Assembly (NCBI GenBank): GCA_032622095.1
Contig: CP136064.1
Coordinates: 251,660,484-251,724,483, forward strand
Direction of reading: 5' to 3'
DNA length: 64,000 nt
Origin: Siphonodentalium dalli
Taxonomy: Eukaryota > Mollusca > Scaphopoda > Gadilida > Siphonodentaliidae
Shown here in pieces: positions 1 to 10,980 of the stretch (positions are counted from its first letter, which is position 1; every line of letters starts with the position of its first letter). The notes under the pieces are model-generated. The model was given only the letters and a program-made list of their open reading frames with translations. It was not told the DNA's origin and did no database searches. The translations under genes and the position numbers were made by a program.

Positions 1-130
1 ATATATATGTATGTATGTGTATGTATGTATACATGTGTATGTATATATATGTGTATGTATGCGTATAGTCCGTATATGTATATGTATACATGCATGCGTA
101 TGTGTGTATACATATGTATGTGTATATAAA
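1..130. repeat. TATG/TGTA low-complexity tract
   Basis: Runs of TATG, TGTA and TATA dominate the first 130 bases. This is simple-sequence DNA with no coding signal. Confidence 0.85.
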
Positions 131-395
131 TACCATACAACTTTTGCAATTATTCAAACCTTGGAGATATCTCGCTTGCACTTAAGATAACCCTTGTAAT
201 TAACATATTGTATAACCGTTTTAAACACAATTTAAAGTCCCGCTTCAGCTCGACTTGAACTATTTCATACTCCTTATTTCCTCATAATGTCCCACATACT
301 ATGCTTTGGTGTAGTTAATTCCATGTACATGCACATATACACTGCATATATAGGTGCATGACGTTACATAATGTATTCATATATATGCGTGGATG

Positions 396-553
396 TGTGT
401 GTGTGTGTGGGGGGGGGGGTGTGTGTGGGTGTGTGATGGTGTGTGAGGGTGAGTGTGTGTGTGTGTGTGTGTGAGGGTGTGCACGTGCGTGTGAGAGGGT
501 GGAGAGGGTGCGTTCGTGTGTGTTTGTGTGTGTGTGAGGGTGTGTGTGGGGGT

Positions 554-588
<35 letters not shown>

Positions 589-590
589 TG
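396..590. repeat. (GT)n microsatellite, interrupted
   Basis: A long GT-rich tract with interspersed GGG and GAGGG interruptions. Open frames on both strands here are His/Thr or Cys/Val low-complexity translations of the microsatellite, not genes. Confidence 0.9.
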
Positions 591-599
591 TCTATATAT

Positions 600-1845
600 G
601 TATAAGTGGATGTATGTGTATATGCATGAAGTGCATATGCAAGTGCGTGATCGAGCGTGTACTCGTGTATACATACACGCTTATATGTAATAAACTATGT
701 TCGTATCTGTCTCTTTTGGCAGTCAAATTATATAACCATGTATATTGTATAGCCAAATTTTGATGTATTTTTGTTCTCAACTTATTTGTAATGATTTTTT
801 TTCTTCTTTGTTTTGTTTATATATATGCTCTTCATTGTATGGAGGAATAAAGATATATATATATTGGAGTTCCAAAACATAAAGTGCCATATCACAGTTT
901 TACAAATTATTATATACAAAGCATGAACAGGTGTGAATTAACGACGCGAGATTGGATTAACAGATTTGCATATAATATATCCGATCACTACAATGGCATT
1001 AGCAGTTTGACAAATAAGTTATTATTAAAAGTAAAGCTTAGAATACGTGCGATGAATGGTAATTAATGAGCACATGCTTGGGCAAGAATTAACAAGTTGC
1101 ATAAGAATAGCCCGCTGATTAATACAAAGAAATGTTGTAATTTCGCGAAAGCCTAATCTAACAAAGAAACGAACATAACGCGAATACCATAGAAACGAAA
1201 CACAGCGCACCTCTGATAGAGTCAAACAAATGTAGACAAACAATGAACTAATTGTCAAAAAATTAGCACTGACATTAAACTCGTGAAGTCCGAAATTAAC
1301 AATACCATAATAGTATTGTGAGTTGTAAGTTGTAGACGCAACACATTCGGGGTTTTACAACCAAAGTATAATGCGCGCGAATCTAAATAAGGAAATAACG
1401 CAACATGCATGACTCTGCTTAAAACAATTCACTGTGCTTTTTACGAGAAATGAAATAACATTACTCCTGCATTTTATCTGACACAAAGCGTGTTTTGTGA
1501 ATAATATCCCATCCGTATCATCATTGTGCTATGCTATTAGTATATTCTTGAGGAAATTATCATAATTTGATAAATGTTATTTCTCAATTATAACCTACAA
1601 CGAAGGCCGCCCGTCCAATTAAACATGTTGCTTACTAATTTATTAATCAGTAGACGAAGGTCCAAACTAATTATTTAAGGGACCTTTTGGGTGATTTTGC
1701 TTTGTGCCACTAACAATCATGGAATTTCTCTACGGTAATTAATTAATTTTGTTTTTCGAATATCGGCTCACTAAAGTCACTAAAACGCATGTAATTTCGA
1801 GCTGGAGCCACTCCATACTTTGAAATAGATTATCGAGGAACAGAT
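600..1845. other. Non-coding stretch, probably intron or upstream of the DRAM-like gene
   Basis: About 1.2 kb of AT-rich sequence without a convincing exon on either strand. It lies upstream of the first visible DRAM-like exon. The 5' exons of that gene, which encode its first membrane segments, were not found here and probably lie before the window. Confidence 0.5.
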
Positions 1846-1849
1846 TTAA

Positions 1850-1965
1850 ACAAAGAAGTATATTCCCTGCCTTGTTTGATCAATGTTATAAAGTTCCCTG
1901 TCAGAAGGGGCCAGAACACCAAAAAGTTCACAGGTTTTGTACTGGTGGCACGTTCATAGTCTCAC
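1850..1965 (+). repeat. Fragment of dispersed repeat D
   Basis: The segment containing GTTCCCTGTCAGAAGG and a downstream GTACTGGTGGCA resembles, in inverted orientation, 18838-18965 and 32580-32720, which carry TGACAGGGAACTTTAT-type and GGGGAACTTTATGA-type sequence. All three share the order 'ggaatatatttgtt', a short spacer, then 'gaactttat'. It is a diverged interspersed repeat of unknown class. Confidence 0.45.
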
Positions 1966-1986
1966 ACCAAACACAGTCATATAACC

Positions 1987-2514
1987 TTAAAGGCACGGGC
2001 GGCGTTCGTTGCAGAAATATTCATATTTGTTCAAATCGCCATCAACAGAAGGAATATTAAAATATATATAGTTTTGTTCATATGCCAAACATAACCAGCG
2101 CCTAAATAGTATATTGTCATCAAGACGTACGATGGTGTACGTAAACAAGAGCCTGCCCGTGTTACAGAAGTTTTGCTTCTGTTTACATAACACAGCGCAA
2201 TTCTATTGGTTAATCACACACAAATGATATAAACGCTCTTTATTATTTCCATATCAGGAAAAGAGTAACAAATAACGCTCTTTATGTTTACCATATCCGG
2301 ATCTAAACAAAAGCCAGGTTCTGTAACGTTTTTTGCTTTTGTTTACATAACAAAGGAAAAGCATTTGACAATAACATACTGTTATGCCATATTTCTGATT
2401 GGTATAAGAACCAAAGTCTGTCTATAGTTTACTATTCTTTCTGTTTATGGCGGTTTTTGACGGAGGTGAATATTTTAACAGCATACCCACCGCCAACGCC
2501 GCCCGTATATTTAA
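1987..2514 (+). mobile_element. MITE-A copy 1 (TTAA-flanked, non-autonomous DNA transposon)
   Basis: A 528-bp unit flanked by TTAA on both sides. Its ends are inverted: AGGCACGGGCGGCGTT on the left and AACGCCGCCCGTAT on the right. Five more copies of nearly the same length occur in the window. Internally it holds two related half-units, each with a CGCTCTTTAT motif and a TTTTGTTTACATAACA-like block, as if it arose by an internal duplication. It has no transposase and no ORF of its own. TTAA target duplication is typical of piggyBac, but the termini do not begin with CCC, so the superfamily is unassigned. It sits in an intron or upstream region of the DRAM-like gene. Confidence 0.85.
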
Positions 2515-2691
2515 CTCACACTGGCACAACCATGGTTTCTCTTCTCTCTCCAATTTTCTTTTTTCGGCAAGTACACAACATTGTTACACACCCGCGTGTT
2601 CACATATATCAGATAATACCAAAGCGCTGACCACGGTCACACAACAAAGATTTTGAACTGGTGGAATGCGATATCTACGGGCGTTAGCTTG

Positions 2692-3226
2692 TAGTGATGC
2701 GGACGGACCGGACCACCTTGTGTTGTCCGGTCCACTGCCAAGGCGGTCAAGTCCGGTCCGGTCCGTTCCGGTCCAGACCATTCCGGTCCGGTACACATGC
2801 ATGGACCGGTCCAAAACGGTCCGGTCCACCTATAATAGGCTATATGTTAATCTTTGTACAAACTATAAGGTTACTGAGTTCAGTGCATCGCAATGAGTCC
2901 ATATATGTTAAAACTTACATTGTTTGCCGATTGTATGCATCATTGTCTGTCTCGGGTGGGATATACTGGGAACGATGCACGATAATAGTATTTCTAGTAA
3001 TGCGAACATGCACTAATTAAATGTATTGGACAGATATATAGCTAGGGCCAGAATGTGTTATAACCAATCTAACATGGCACTCAACTGAAGTAAAATAGTG
3101 GACCGGAACGGAGAGTACCGGACCGGCGGCAAAAAGCGGTCCGGTCCGGTCCAGTGACACCCGGTCCGGACCGGACCGTGGTCCACCCCTGGACCACGGT
3201 CCAAAGCGGTCCGGTCCGCATCACTA
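2692..3226. mobile_element. hAT-type MITE rich in CCGGTCC repeats
   Basis: The ends are inverted: TAGTGATGCGGAC on the left and GTCCGCATCACTA on the right. They are flanked by 8-bp target duplications, TTAGCTTG (2684-2691) and TTAGCTTA (3227-3234), with one mismatch. An 8-bp duplication and this kind of terminus are hallmarks of hAT transposons. Both subterminal regions are packed with GGACCGG/CCGGTCC on either strand, which could form strong hairpins. There is no transposase ORF. The right end lies only 59 bases before a DRAM-like exon, close to its splice acceptor. Confidence 0.88.
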
Positions 3227-3285
3227 TTAGCTTATGGCGAAACCAACAACTGATTGCGATATCTTAATTTGTTGACATTTTCCAG

Positions 3286-3463
3286 GAGACAGCGGTAAGA
3301 ACTGTGCACACAATTGCAGCATCAATGTGTTTTGGATCTTCAGTGGTGTGTGGTGTTTTGCAGACGGCTATATCGTACCACATGTATCCCGTATATAACG
3401 GCCTCACTGTATGCAGGGTACGTCTCGTGATCACAACAACGGGCTTGGTCTCATTTGTCATCC
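3286..3463 (+). CDS. DRAM2-like: DRAM2-like protein, internal exon (membrane segments)
   Basis: The exon opens in phase 0 after an acceptor (tttccag, AG at 3284-3285) and reads ETAVRTVHTIAAS..., then a CGVLQTAISYHM stretch, then VCRVRLVITTTGLVSFVI. It ends with one base of a split codon before GTATCC (3464). This follows the order in vertebrate DRAM2: His and small residues in one membrane helix, a QT..SY motif, then xRLxLxI in the next helix. The protein family (Frag1/DRAM/Sfk1) comprises multi-pass lysosomal membrane proteins linked to autophagy. The donor is weaker than consensus, but its phase exactly matches the next exon at 4468. The upstream exons are not in view. Assignment to DRAM2 rather than DRAM1 rests on the LHW.P.D..GY pattern in the next exon pair and is less sure than the family. 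Confidence 0.82.
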
Positions 3464-4467
3464 GTATCCTTTTACCATGAAGATATCAGAGGTATTATTC
3501 CATCAGTTCAAGTAGATATATTTGAGTCGACCCGCTAAATTTCTGAGAACAACGCTTCTCTGAACTTGGACATAAAATGTCGATCAGTATGTTGCGTATT
3601 TACTGGCCGATATTGTCTCAATTGCCAAATTTGATTTACATGAGTTTTTGGAGGTTCTTAATAATATCAACGAAGTTTGGTTTGCTTCACCGAAAATTCT
3701 GATCATAAACAGACAGAGCACGTTAACTAGTGTGGAAGGGAATAAACGTCAGCAGAATTCGCTGTGGTGAACTGAGATTTCTATCTAGCAACAAACACAT
3801 CTACTGAAATATACAAACAAATATTCAGTTGCCACAGTGATAGAAACAGTGTGCATTTTAATATTTTATTTCGAATTTCCCACGTTGAATTTGAAGTTTC
3901 CAAACAAAAATATGTCCTGTTTTACATGCGCATTCTGTGATTTATTTTAAAATGTAAGGTATCGTGATGTCAATTAAATATTAAAAAAATCTTACTGTTA
4001 TTTGAATGGGGAAAATGTGAATGTGAATATTGATCAGCTGACGTGTGGCACATAAAGAGGCGGATCACTGAAAACATATATTGATACACATGACCCATAT
4101 TCATACCTTCTAATATTTGGGTCACTTGGTAGGGATACATTTTAAAAGTAACCAACGGAGCAGCAATACTACTACGGACACTTTACAAGTGTAAACTATC
4201 TTACATATGAACTCTACACGAAATATGGATACAGCGCTCGGACAAACAGAAGGCTGGAAAGTCACATGAGATACAATGTTCGTCGATATTAGGATACGTT
4301 CCACAAATAGTGCAGCCAAACATACTTCAAGAAAAGTCACGTGATATATCCCACAAAATAGTCTAAAGCGTTATCGATGGACAACCCTTGTTTCGGTGCA
4401 CGATTTTATGTGCGTGCACGATTGTTTAGTCTTCATTATATGAAATGTTCCTTGACTAATATAACAG

Positions 4468-4553
4468 AAACTGTATATGGTGTTATATCCAACTATCAGC
4501 GCGATGATTCCAAGTCAGTCGCCGAAAAATTACACTGGAAACCAGGAGACGAC
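4468..4553 (+). CDS. DRAM2-like: DRAM2-like protein, penultimate exon
   Basis: An 86-base exon between a good acceptor (aatataacag, ending at 4467) and a consensus donor GTAAGT at 4554. It completes the split codon from 3463 and encodes TVYGVISNYQRDDSKSVAEK followed by LHWKPGDD. The LHW.P.D segment matches the luminal loop just before the last membrane helix in vertebrate DRAM2. It ends in phase 0, as required by the exon at 6536. An open frame extends upstream of 4468 but that part is intronic by this model. Confidence 0.85.
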
Positions 4554-4799
4554 GTAAGTATTATACGACAAACTGGTTAGTCACGTGGTTAAAGTCACGT
4601 GGTTAAAATCACGTGGAACATCGTTAAAGTCACGTGGAACACAATCGAATAGCAATAAAAAAATAATTTCACTCAGAAGAGTTATTAAAAAAAAAATTTA
4701 CATTCAAATTGGCAACACACAATGTCATGGTAATTTTTTTTTTTGCTAGGCTGACCAATAGTCGATGTGGATACAGTAAATAGGTTTGAAAAAGAGAAT

Positions 4800-4875
4800 T
4801 CTAACAACTTTGAGCTTTGAATGGGTGGGTTCCTCGACTCAAATCAAATAGTTTTTTTTACCCCCGAAGCCGAAG
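4800..4875. repeat. Short dispersed repeat (paired with 17905-17965)
   Basis: The block TGGGTGGGTTCCTCGACTC followed by an AATCAAAT and T-run plus ACCCC is found again at 17905-17965 with few changes. It lies inside a DRAM-like intron. Class unknown. Confidence 0.6.
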
Positions 4876-5852
4876 TACATGTAATAGTAATTTAGGGGTG
4901 TTGCTATATCGGACATGGTATCTCCACATTTTCTCGGTGCCGTCCTCGGCATACAATTTTAGTGTGTCCCTAATATATTATATCCGGCTTCAGCTTATAA
5001 CTTCGCCATTTGGTCGCTGTTCTAATTATGTACGTGTATAAATTAAGACATAATCAATGTTTGCACACTGAACCTTTGTCTATTGATCTACGTTCTGTGT
5101 TTGGTAATTTATGCCAAGTGCAACAAGTATACACCCCGCCCGGTGCTCATTTTATGGATGAACAATGGTAACTACTTGTTTGATGCAGTTAACATTTTTA
5201 TGAATCAAGTTTAGGTTCGTAACTAGCGGAGATCAATGGATTTAGCCCATCGTATGTATGGGGTATTTGCTCACTTATATATTGTTCTATCACTATATCA
5301 AAATATATTCGAATCCAACTATATACTTGAGTAGCAATGTTAAACGCGTTTAACACTCGGACGGAGCCGTCTGCATGTTATTATATGATATAATAGTAAT
5401 CATACTGTCATTTAAGTCTGACCATTAATATTGGACTTACAACTTAAAATATATGTGCTAAGTGAAAATACTGTCCAACAAAGGCCGTAAATCTAGAAAA
5501 AAAATAAGTGGCCGCAGGTGGGTGCAATAGTAGCACTCCATTAGACTCGTCCGAACATGCGCTGATCGTAAACGTGCAGCTTATTTATAACACACCCGTT
5601 ACTGAAAATCACACAATTCCTCCTTCTCAGAACGTACATTATTGTAGCATATTTTCCAAGTCATTCTACACACATGTGTGAAACAGAACAACATCGAAGT
5701 AACTAGAGTTGGCCTCGACAATGCAACCACCACTTTAAAAAAAGAGTATCATCACACATGGAAATACGATGGACTAATTCTTCGGAAAAAAATCAGGGGT
5801 TTGGTTTTTGAAGAAGGATGGGTCTATTTTTCAAAAGATATCTTATCCTTTA

Positions 5853-6240
5853 TTAACCCTTTACCCAAAACCGGCCAAATAAAGCTTCAACAGCCTAAAA
5901 TATCTTCGGTCTGTCTCAATAAAACCATACAAATATGGATATCATTGGAACCGGCTCCTTGACCACATTGTGATAGTTACAGTTATGCCCTGTGCCAATG
6001 CATTCTCTTATATATGCGAGTCGACCATAGGTCGCCTCGCATATATAAGATAATGCATTGGCCCTTAAAAAATCTGTTTTTAACACTTTTTACCATTTTT
6101 TCTTACATTCTTTAACAATTTTATAATTTGTAATGTGTTAAGCCAATGCATTCTCTTATATATGCGAGGCGACCTATGGTCGACTCGCATATATAAGAGA
6201 ATGCATTGGCACAGGGCCGTTCTGTTGGGTAAAGGGTTAA
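5853..6240 (+). mobile_element. MITE-B copy 1 (piggyBac-like, twin hairpins)
   Basis: Flanked by TTAA, with ends CCCTTTACCC on the left and TGTTGGGTAAAGGG on the right. TTAA duplication with CCC/GGG termini is the piggyBac signature. After the 5' end comes a unique segment (AAAGCTTCAACAGCC onward), then two ~67-bp near-perfect palindromes (about 5996-6063 and 6142-6211) with arms containing CCAATGCATTCTCTTATATA and a loop around GACC-ATA-GGTC. The second is the reverse complement of the first. No ORF for a transposase. It lies within the last DRAM-like intron. Confidence 0.88.
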
Positions 6241-6535
6241 GGGGTGATATTGTAGATTATAGGTGATTTCGTATGTTCAAGTTGTCCTAAATGGTAAACT
6301 TGGGTGAGTTGGGGATTGTGCGTGAACGTTGGAACCGAGATATATATAATAAATATACACTAATATAATATATATAATACATATCGGTATTATAGTGCTG
6401 TAAAGGATAGGATCGTGAGTAATTTGTCGATTGTTTGACGAGAATCTGCCGGGTGATTTAATAAACTTCAATGTTGTGTCTAGGATAACGAAATTAACAT
6501 TGTCATTCAGTTATATGTAGTAAATTCAATTACAG

Positions 6536-6766
6536 GGCTACATGGCACATAATGTTGGTTCAGCAGCAGAGTGGACACTAGCGATGTCATGCATTCTCTT
6601 CTTCCTCACATATGTGAGCGAGTTCACGAAAATGGACATCGAGCTAAGAACGAGGCTGTACGTCCGACATTTGTCTGAGGAACCGGAGCATCACACATAC
6701 CGCACCAAAGCACCCATCACCACCGAACGGCAAATGTCCACAGAGAGAGATCCGCTGCTAAATTAA
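6536..6766 (+). CDS. DRAM2-like: DRAM2-like protein, terminal exon (last helix and cytosolic tail)
   Basis: The acceptor is at 6534-6535 (caattacag). In phase 0 the exon reads GYMAHNVGSAAEWTLAMSCI, then LFFLTYVSEFTKMDIELR, ending TTERQMSTERDPLLN and TAA. Vertebrate DRAM2 has the same layout here: GY, an AEW motif, an aromatic-rich final transmembrane helix, a .FLTY..(E/D)F motif and a short polar tail. The tail ends in ERDPLL, which fits the acidic di-leucine sorting signal [DE]xxxL[LI] used for lysosomal targeting. Together with the two upstream exons this gives roughly the last 160 residues. I see no AATAAA close downstream. Confidence 0.9.
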   Translation, partial: GYMAHNVGSAAEWTLAMSCILFFLTYVSEFTKMDIELRTRLYVRHLSEEPEHHTYRTKAPITTERQMSTERDPLLN

Positions 6767-6769
6767 CTT

Positions 6770-7395
6770 GATCGACGTTTGTAACGATGATTACAATCAA
6801 CTAAATAATTTCTCATAGGCGACAGTGTTATGGTTAAGTCATACCCACCATTTATTACGGTACTGTGTCAAATAGTAAATATTGTGGCGTTTATAACTCC
6901 ACGTGGGACACAACATGTCAAAAAAGAAATGGTGCCTTGACATACTTATTCCTGGAAATAATTTGGAATTTCCACAACTACCCTTATTTTTGGCACAAAA
7001 CGTAAGTATAGAAAAATACCCCAACCTCAATGTGGCGACCATCGATGACACTTGGCGGACAATTCCACACATATGGCCGAGGAAATAACATATAGCCTAT
7101 TAATTTCTTGTTTCGTTCATGTTAAACTACCGAAGATAGCATGCATCATTCGGCTGCCAGAATTTTGTTTATTGTGACTCGACAGTGTAGTCCCTACACA
7201 AATACCAAGGGGGCATATTCTCAATAATTCGTAACCACGATGGACCGCCTAGATACACTACGAAATTACCACTTGCCAATCCTGAGCACACTATTTATTC
7301 CATTGACTAAATACAGATTTACTTCCACCATTTTGCACCCAAATGTGATCAAGTTTACCAATCCTGTTCCGTTTGTGTTGTATCCGAGTCATGTG
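6770..7395. other. Intergenic or 3' UTR stretch, nothing assigned
   Basis: No exon or repeat boundary could be supported. The first part may be 3' UTR of the DRAM-like gene. An ORF beginning at 7240 is composed partly of the foldback arm that follows, so it is not treated as a gene. Confidence 0.4.
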
Positions 7396-8200
7396 CTGGT
7401 TTTATCCACATTCCTCGGACTAAGGGTCAATCCAGACCGGGCGCGAGCGCGCGATTTTTACGGCCGTTTTCTGTCGTCCGTATATAGCTGTTCAAAGCGC
7501 GCGATTTTCATATTCACACCGAAAGCGACTGGATCGCTTCGTCGCGCGCGATGGTTTGGGTAGATACTCATTTGAGTGCATCAGTTACAATCAGGTCACA
7601 AATACAATGTATATGGACATTTTAATCAGAATTAGCTAAACATGTACATGTAAGAGTTTTTCAAACTCATTTAATTGTCAAATATAGTATGTCAAGTGGA
7701 ATGGTGCACGCGCGGGCTTCCTAAATTCTCATAGCAATTGCGTTTAATTGAATTTCATTCTATAATTCCAGTTTATTTTATCGGGGGGGGGGGCAAATTG
7801 TGGGCAAAGTGACATCACAAGCTTGGAATGGATTGGGACCAAAAATTAACCAGACGATCCTGTTATTACGCTTCTCATTTATCCTTGCACTTCAGGTATC
7901 AGCATGTCACTAAAGTCTTCCATGCACCACCTTTGTTATCGCGGCGACCAATGAATGTGTCGCCATCAAATAAGAGGAATAGGGCGTATAAATATCCTAT
8001 TTGACAGCGACCCAATTATCCCGCTGGTTTGCCACAAATCGAAAAGTCGACGAAGTATAAAATCACTTCTGTGATCGCCTCGGTGGGAATATAAAACTCA
8101 CGAGCTTTGAACTGCTACGGACGACAGAAAACGGCCGTTATAATCGCGCGCTCGTGTCCGGTGTGGATTGACCTTAAGTTATATACACGTGCGTACAATC
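7396..8200. mobile_element. Foldback element with ~75-140 bp inverted arms
   Basis: The segment at about 7428-7502 (GGTCAATCC ... ACGGCCGTTTTCTGTCGTCC ... GTTCAAAGC) recurs inverted at about 8106-8174 (GCTTTGAAC ... ACGACAGAAAACGGCCGT ... GGATTGACC). Weaker complementarity continues inwards (ATATTC.CACCGA and GCGA blocks). The 600-bp interior has no ORF that stands out. Probably a decayed non-autonomous inverted-repeat transposon; termini and target duplication are not clear. Confidence 0.65.
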
Positions 8201-8688
8201 AGCTGTCCCAGACACCAGTCAGGGTTCGGAGTGTAGAAATGACTAAAGAAGAAAGTAGAAATTTAAGAAAGACCAAAGCAAGGTTTAACAAACTTTAGAT
8301 GATCTGTGAAACATAATATGTTCTCCAACCTCCGCTTACCATATTGGCGGCCATCTTCAGTAGGACGTACTGAATGCCTTCTGACCTGATGATATCGCGC
8401 ATCTCTCATTTATTGAATTTTTATGCATCATGCGTTGACATTCTCTCCCACCATCTTGTCTGGTCGTTATATGTCTTCGGCCATGTCGGTGGTCTCCGAG
8501 GTAACCTGGGCTTATTAAGCCTTTTGTACATCGTAATTTGATTAAAAACGACCACGACTACAGTGTTGGTATGAGTGGGCGGAAGAGTGGTCCTTTATCA
8601 AGACGAATCCTTATGACAGCCGACTCACAACGCAGCTAGACACTCCCGCCCAGGATTCAATAATCTCGACTCGATAATGAATTCGTAC

Positions 8689-8801
8689 CTCGACCAACAC
8701 GACGAAGTTCATGCGACATTGATGGTCCGCTTCCGATCTCCACTTATTAACGAGCCTCTTAAGTGCCTCCCTGTTGTTCATCTTTCTGGTGGAATCCCAT
8801 T
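8689..8801 (-). CDS. Candidate internal exon, product unknown
   Basis: On the minus strand a 113-base segment lies between AG (gaatag, upstream) and a GTACGA donor (GT at 8687-8688, + coordinates 8685-8688 reversed). One frame is open through it and reads like protein: KMNNREALKRLVNKW, then RSEADHQCRMNFVVLVE. I do not recognise the family. Evidence is limited to an open frame, balanced composition and plausible splice sites, and no neighbouring exon was joined to it. Confidence 0.3.
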
Positions 8802-9034
8802 CTATTCCGTTAGATTGGTATCAATTTTCCCTTGGTGATTGAGTTCAGTCAACGCGACAGTATTACGGCGCTCGGTGGTCGTGGTCTCATGGTCTCCACC
8901 AGACGACTGGATAATAACGGAGTGTCTGGGTGTTGTGACGGTGGTGTATATTCAATCACATTTAAAAAAATAAAGATGGTCGCTTATTGCTGGCAACATA
9001 TCACGCAAATAGGTTCATCTTGCACTTAAATATT

Positions 9035-9277
9035 CACATAGGTTCACATTATACGGATTTTGTTCTGAAATAAGCCCACAGTGAGCGTATGCCCGTTAAA
9101 CCACTGAATGGCGCGGGCCGCAGTGAAAACACATTATAAGAGCGTGCATTTGGTAAGCCGCGTCTATGGGAAAAAAAGGTAGATTGAATCATTCCAATAT
9201 GGGCGTATTTCGCATATAGTCCATATATAGAGCGTATATTGTGGTTAAATAATGCCACTATGAACGTATTTCGCTCA
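9035..9277. repeat. Diverged relative of MITE-C
   Basis: The block GGCGCGGGCCGCAGTGA followed by AACACA and AAGAGCGT resembles GGCGCGGACCACAGTGAG in the MITE-C copy at 59908-60251. Further GAGCGTAT motifs occur to the right. Boundaries are not visible, and MITE-A copy 2 begins immediately after. Confidence 0.4.
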
Positions 9278-9806
9278 TTAAAGGCACGGGCGGCGTTCGT
9301 TGTAGAAATATTCATATTTGTTCAAATCGCCATCAACAGACGGAATATTAAAATATATATAGTTTTGTTCATATGCCAAACATAATCAGCGCGTAAATAG
9401 TATATTGTCGTCAAGACGTACGGTTGTGTACGTAAACAAGAGCTTGCTCGTATTACAGGCGTTGTGATTCTGTTTACATAACACAGCGCAATTCTATTGG
9501 TTAATCACACAAAAATGATATAAACGCTCTTTATTATTTTCATATAAGCAAAACAGTAACAAATAACGCTCTTTATGTTTACCATATCCGGATCTAAACA
9601 AAAGCCAGGTTCTGTAACGTTTTTTTGCTTTTGTTTACATAACAAATGGAACAAAATTGACGATAACATACTATCTATGCCATATTTCTGATTGGTATAA
9701 GAACAGGGTTTGTCTATATTTTACTATTCTTTCTGTTTATGGCGGTTTTTGACGGAGGTGAATATTTTAACTGCATACCCACCGCCAACGCCGCCCGTAT
9801 CTTTAA
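9278..9806 (+). mobile_element. MITE-A copy 2
   Basis: A 529-bp copy flanked by TTAA (9278-9281, 9803-9806), colinear with copy 1 and differing by scattered substitutions. The right TTAA is followed by another partly matching stretch (ACGCCCGTTAAAG), perhaps a nested target. Confidence 0.85.
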
Positions 9807-9948
9807 AATACGCCCGTTAAAGATTCCGTGAACTATATTTGACACGATAAAACCACAAGCTTTACATGTTCTATACCAGAACATAATTAGATCGGACACA
9901 TGAGGCCATAAGTAATAAGTTTTAGGGGCCATGCAGATATAGAAAGTT

Positions 9949-10131
9949 TTAACCCTTTCATGACTAGATCTTGCATATATAAGAGAATGCACTGGCCGCT
10001 TACAATGTCAAGGTAAATATTGTTTGTTCAATGCATTCTCTTACATATGCGAGGCGCCCTGTGGGCGACTCTCAAATATTAGGCAATGCATTGGCATATA
10101 GGGTTTTCGCAAAAAATCAGGAAATGGTTAA
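9949..10131 (+). mobile_element. MITE-B, short diverged subfamily copy
   Basis: Bounded by TTAACCCTTTCATGACT on the left and AAATGGTTAA on the right. It retains both hairpin modules in degraded form (GCATATATAAGAGAATGCA and ATGCATTCTCTTACATATG). Its TIR with CATGACT agrees with the copy at 16347-16621 rather than with the CCCTTTACCCAACA subfamily. Confidence 0.7.
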
Positions 10132-10199
10132 GATACCGATGTCATAAATATATATCAACTGTTTTATCATTCAAAACAAACTAATGCATAACGTCGGTA

Positions 10200-10620
10200 T
10201 ACTGTAGGTACGCCTCCAAAATTTCTACTATAAATGAAACATGCCCAGCGGAGACGCGCGTCTGGGTTGGTTCAGACTTGGCAAATTCTTGGCAAACAAT
10301 CGAGATAAACAAATTTGACGAGCGGATGTGGTTAGTAGTATCAACGCTCAACTTGTGTGCGATTTTCTAAGTTTTAGAGGGGACGGTTTACTCCTGGTTG
10401 CAAACGGGTGATATGTATTGGTCTAATTCAAACCATCTTATTCTTTACACCAAATGCAAACGGGCTAATGCAGGAGCAAGGCTACATCGATATACCCTAG
10501 ATACGCTCCCAAAGTTTCACCTCTCTACTATGAAACAACCAACGGGGAGAGCGTATAAGCCCAGGTGGGTCGAGTCCTTTGGCAAATTCCACCGAAACTT
10601 GTAAAGGGAAAACAATTGGA
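10200..10620. repeat. Diverged ~250-bp direct duplication
   Basis: TACGCCTCCAAAATTT with downstream TTGGCAAATTC (10209-10290) is echoed by TACGCTCCCAAAGTTT with CTTTGGCAAATTC (10502-10588). The open frame over the second copy has no supporting feature. Confidence 0.35.
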
Positions 10621-10802
10621 AAAATCGAGAATCAGTAGCCAACACCAATGTTTGTGCAAGATTGCCACATTGAACATTCACGTTGAATATACTATCAGGC
10701 GAGAAGAATTTACTGGCCCCGTCCTGATTGGTTTGGCAGATTTAAAATGTCCAGCAATACTTTGAAGCGCTCGCGCTCTATCAATAAAAATAGAGATAAA
10801 TA

Positions 10803-10980
10803 CATATTATCGGTATATTCAGTGCAGAGATATTGGCCGTATTATCACGCCGAGTTGACGAGGTCAGATCGCCGCATCAAACGAGCTGCCATAGGAAGCG
10901 AGTTTGATGCGGCGTTCTGACCCCGTAAACGAGACGTGATACTATGGCCCATATCACTACACTGTACCGATAAAGCGTTT
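10803..10980. mobile_element. Palindromic foldback element
   Basis: An imperfect inverted repeat spans the whole interval. Outer arms have TATTATCGGTATATTCAGTG and CACTACACTGTACCGATA. Inner arms have GATCGCCGCATCAAAC and GTTTGATGCGGCGTTC, around a loop near 10890. It would fold into one ~80-bp hairpin. No ORF. Likely a small MITE. Confidence 0.75.

Noticed and set aside
315-763. Open frames of ~100 codons on both strands over the GT-rich tract
   Set aside because: They are translations of a dinucleotide repeat.
7240-7563. 107-codon ORF starting MDRLDTLRNYH
   Set aside because: Its second half is the arm of the foldback element, and no motif is present.
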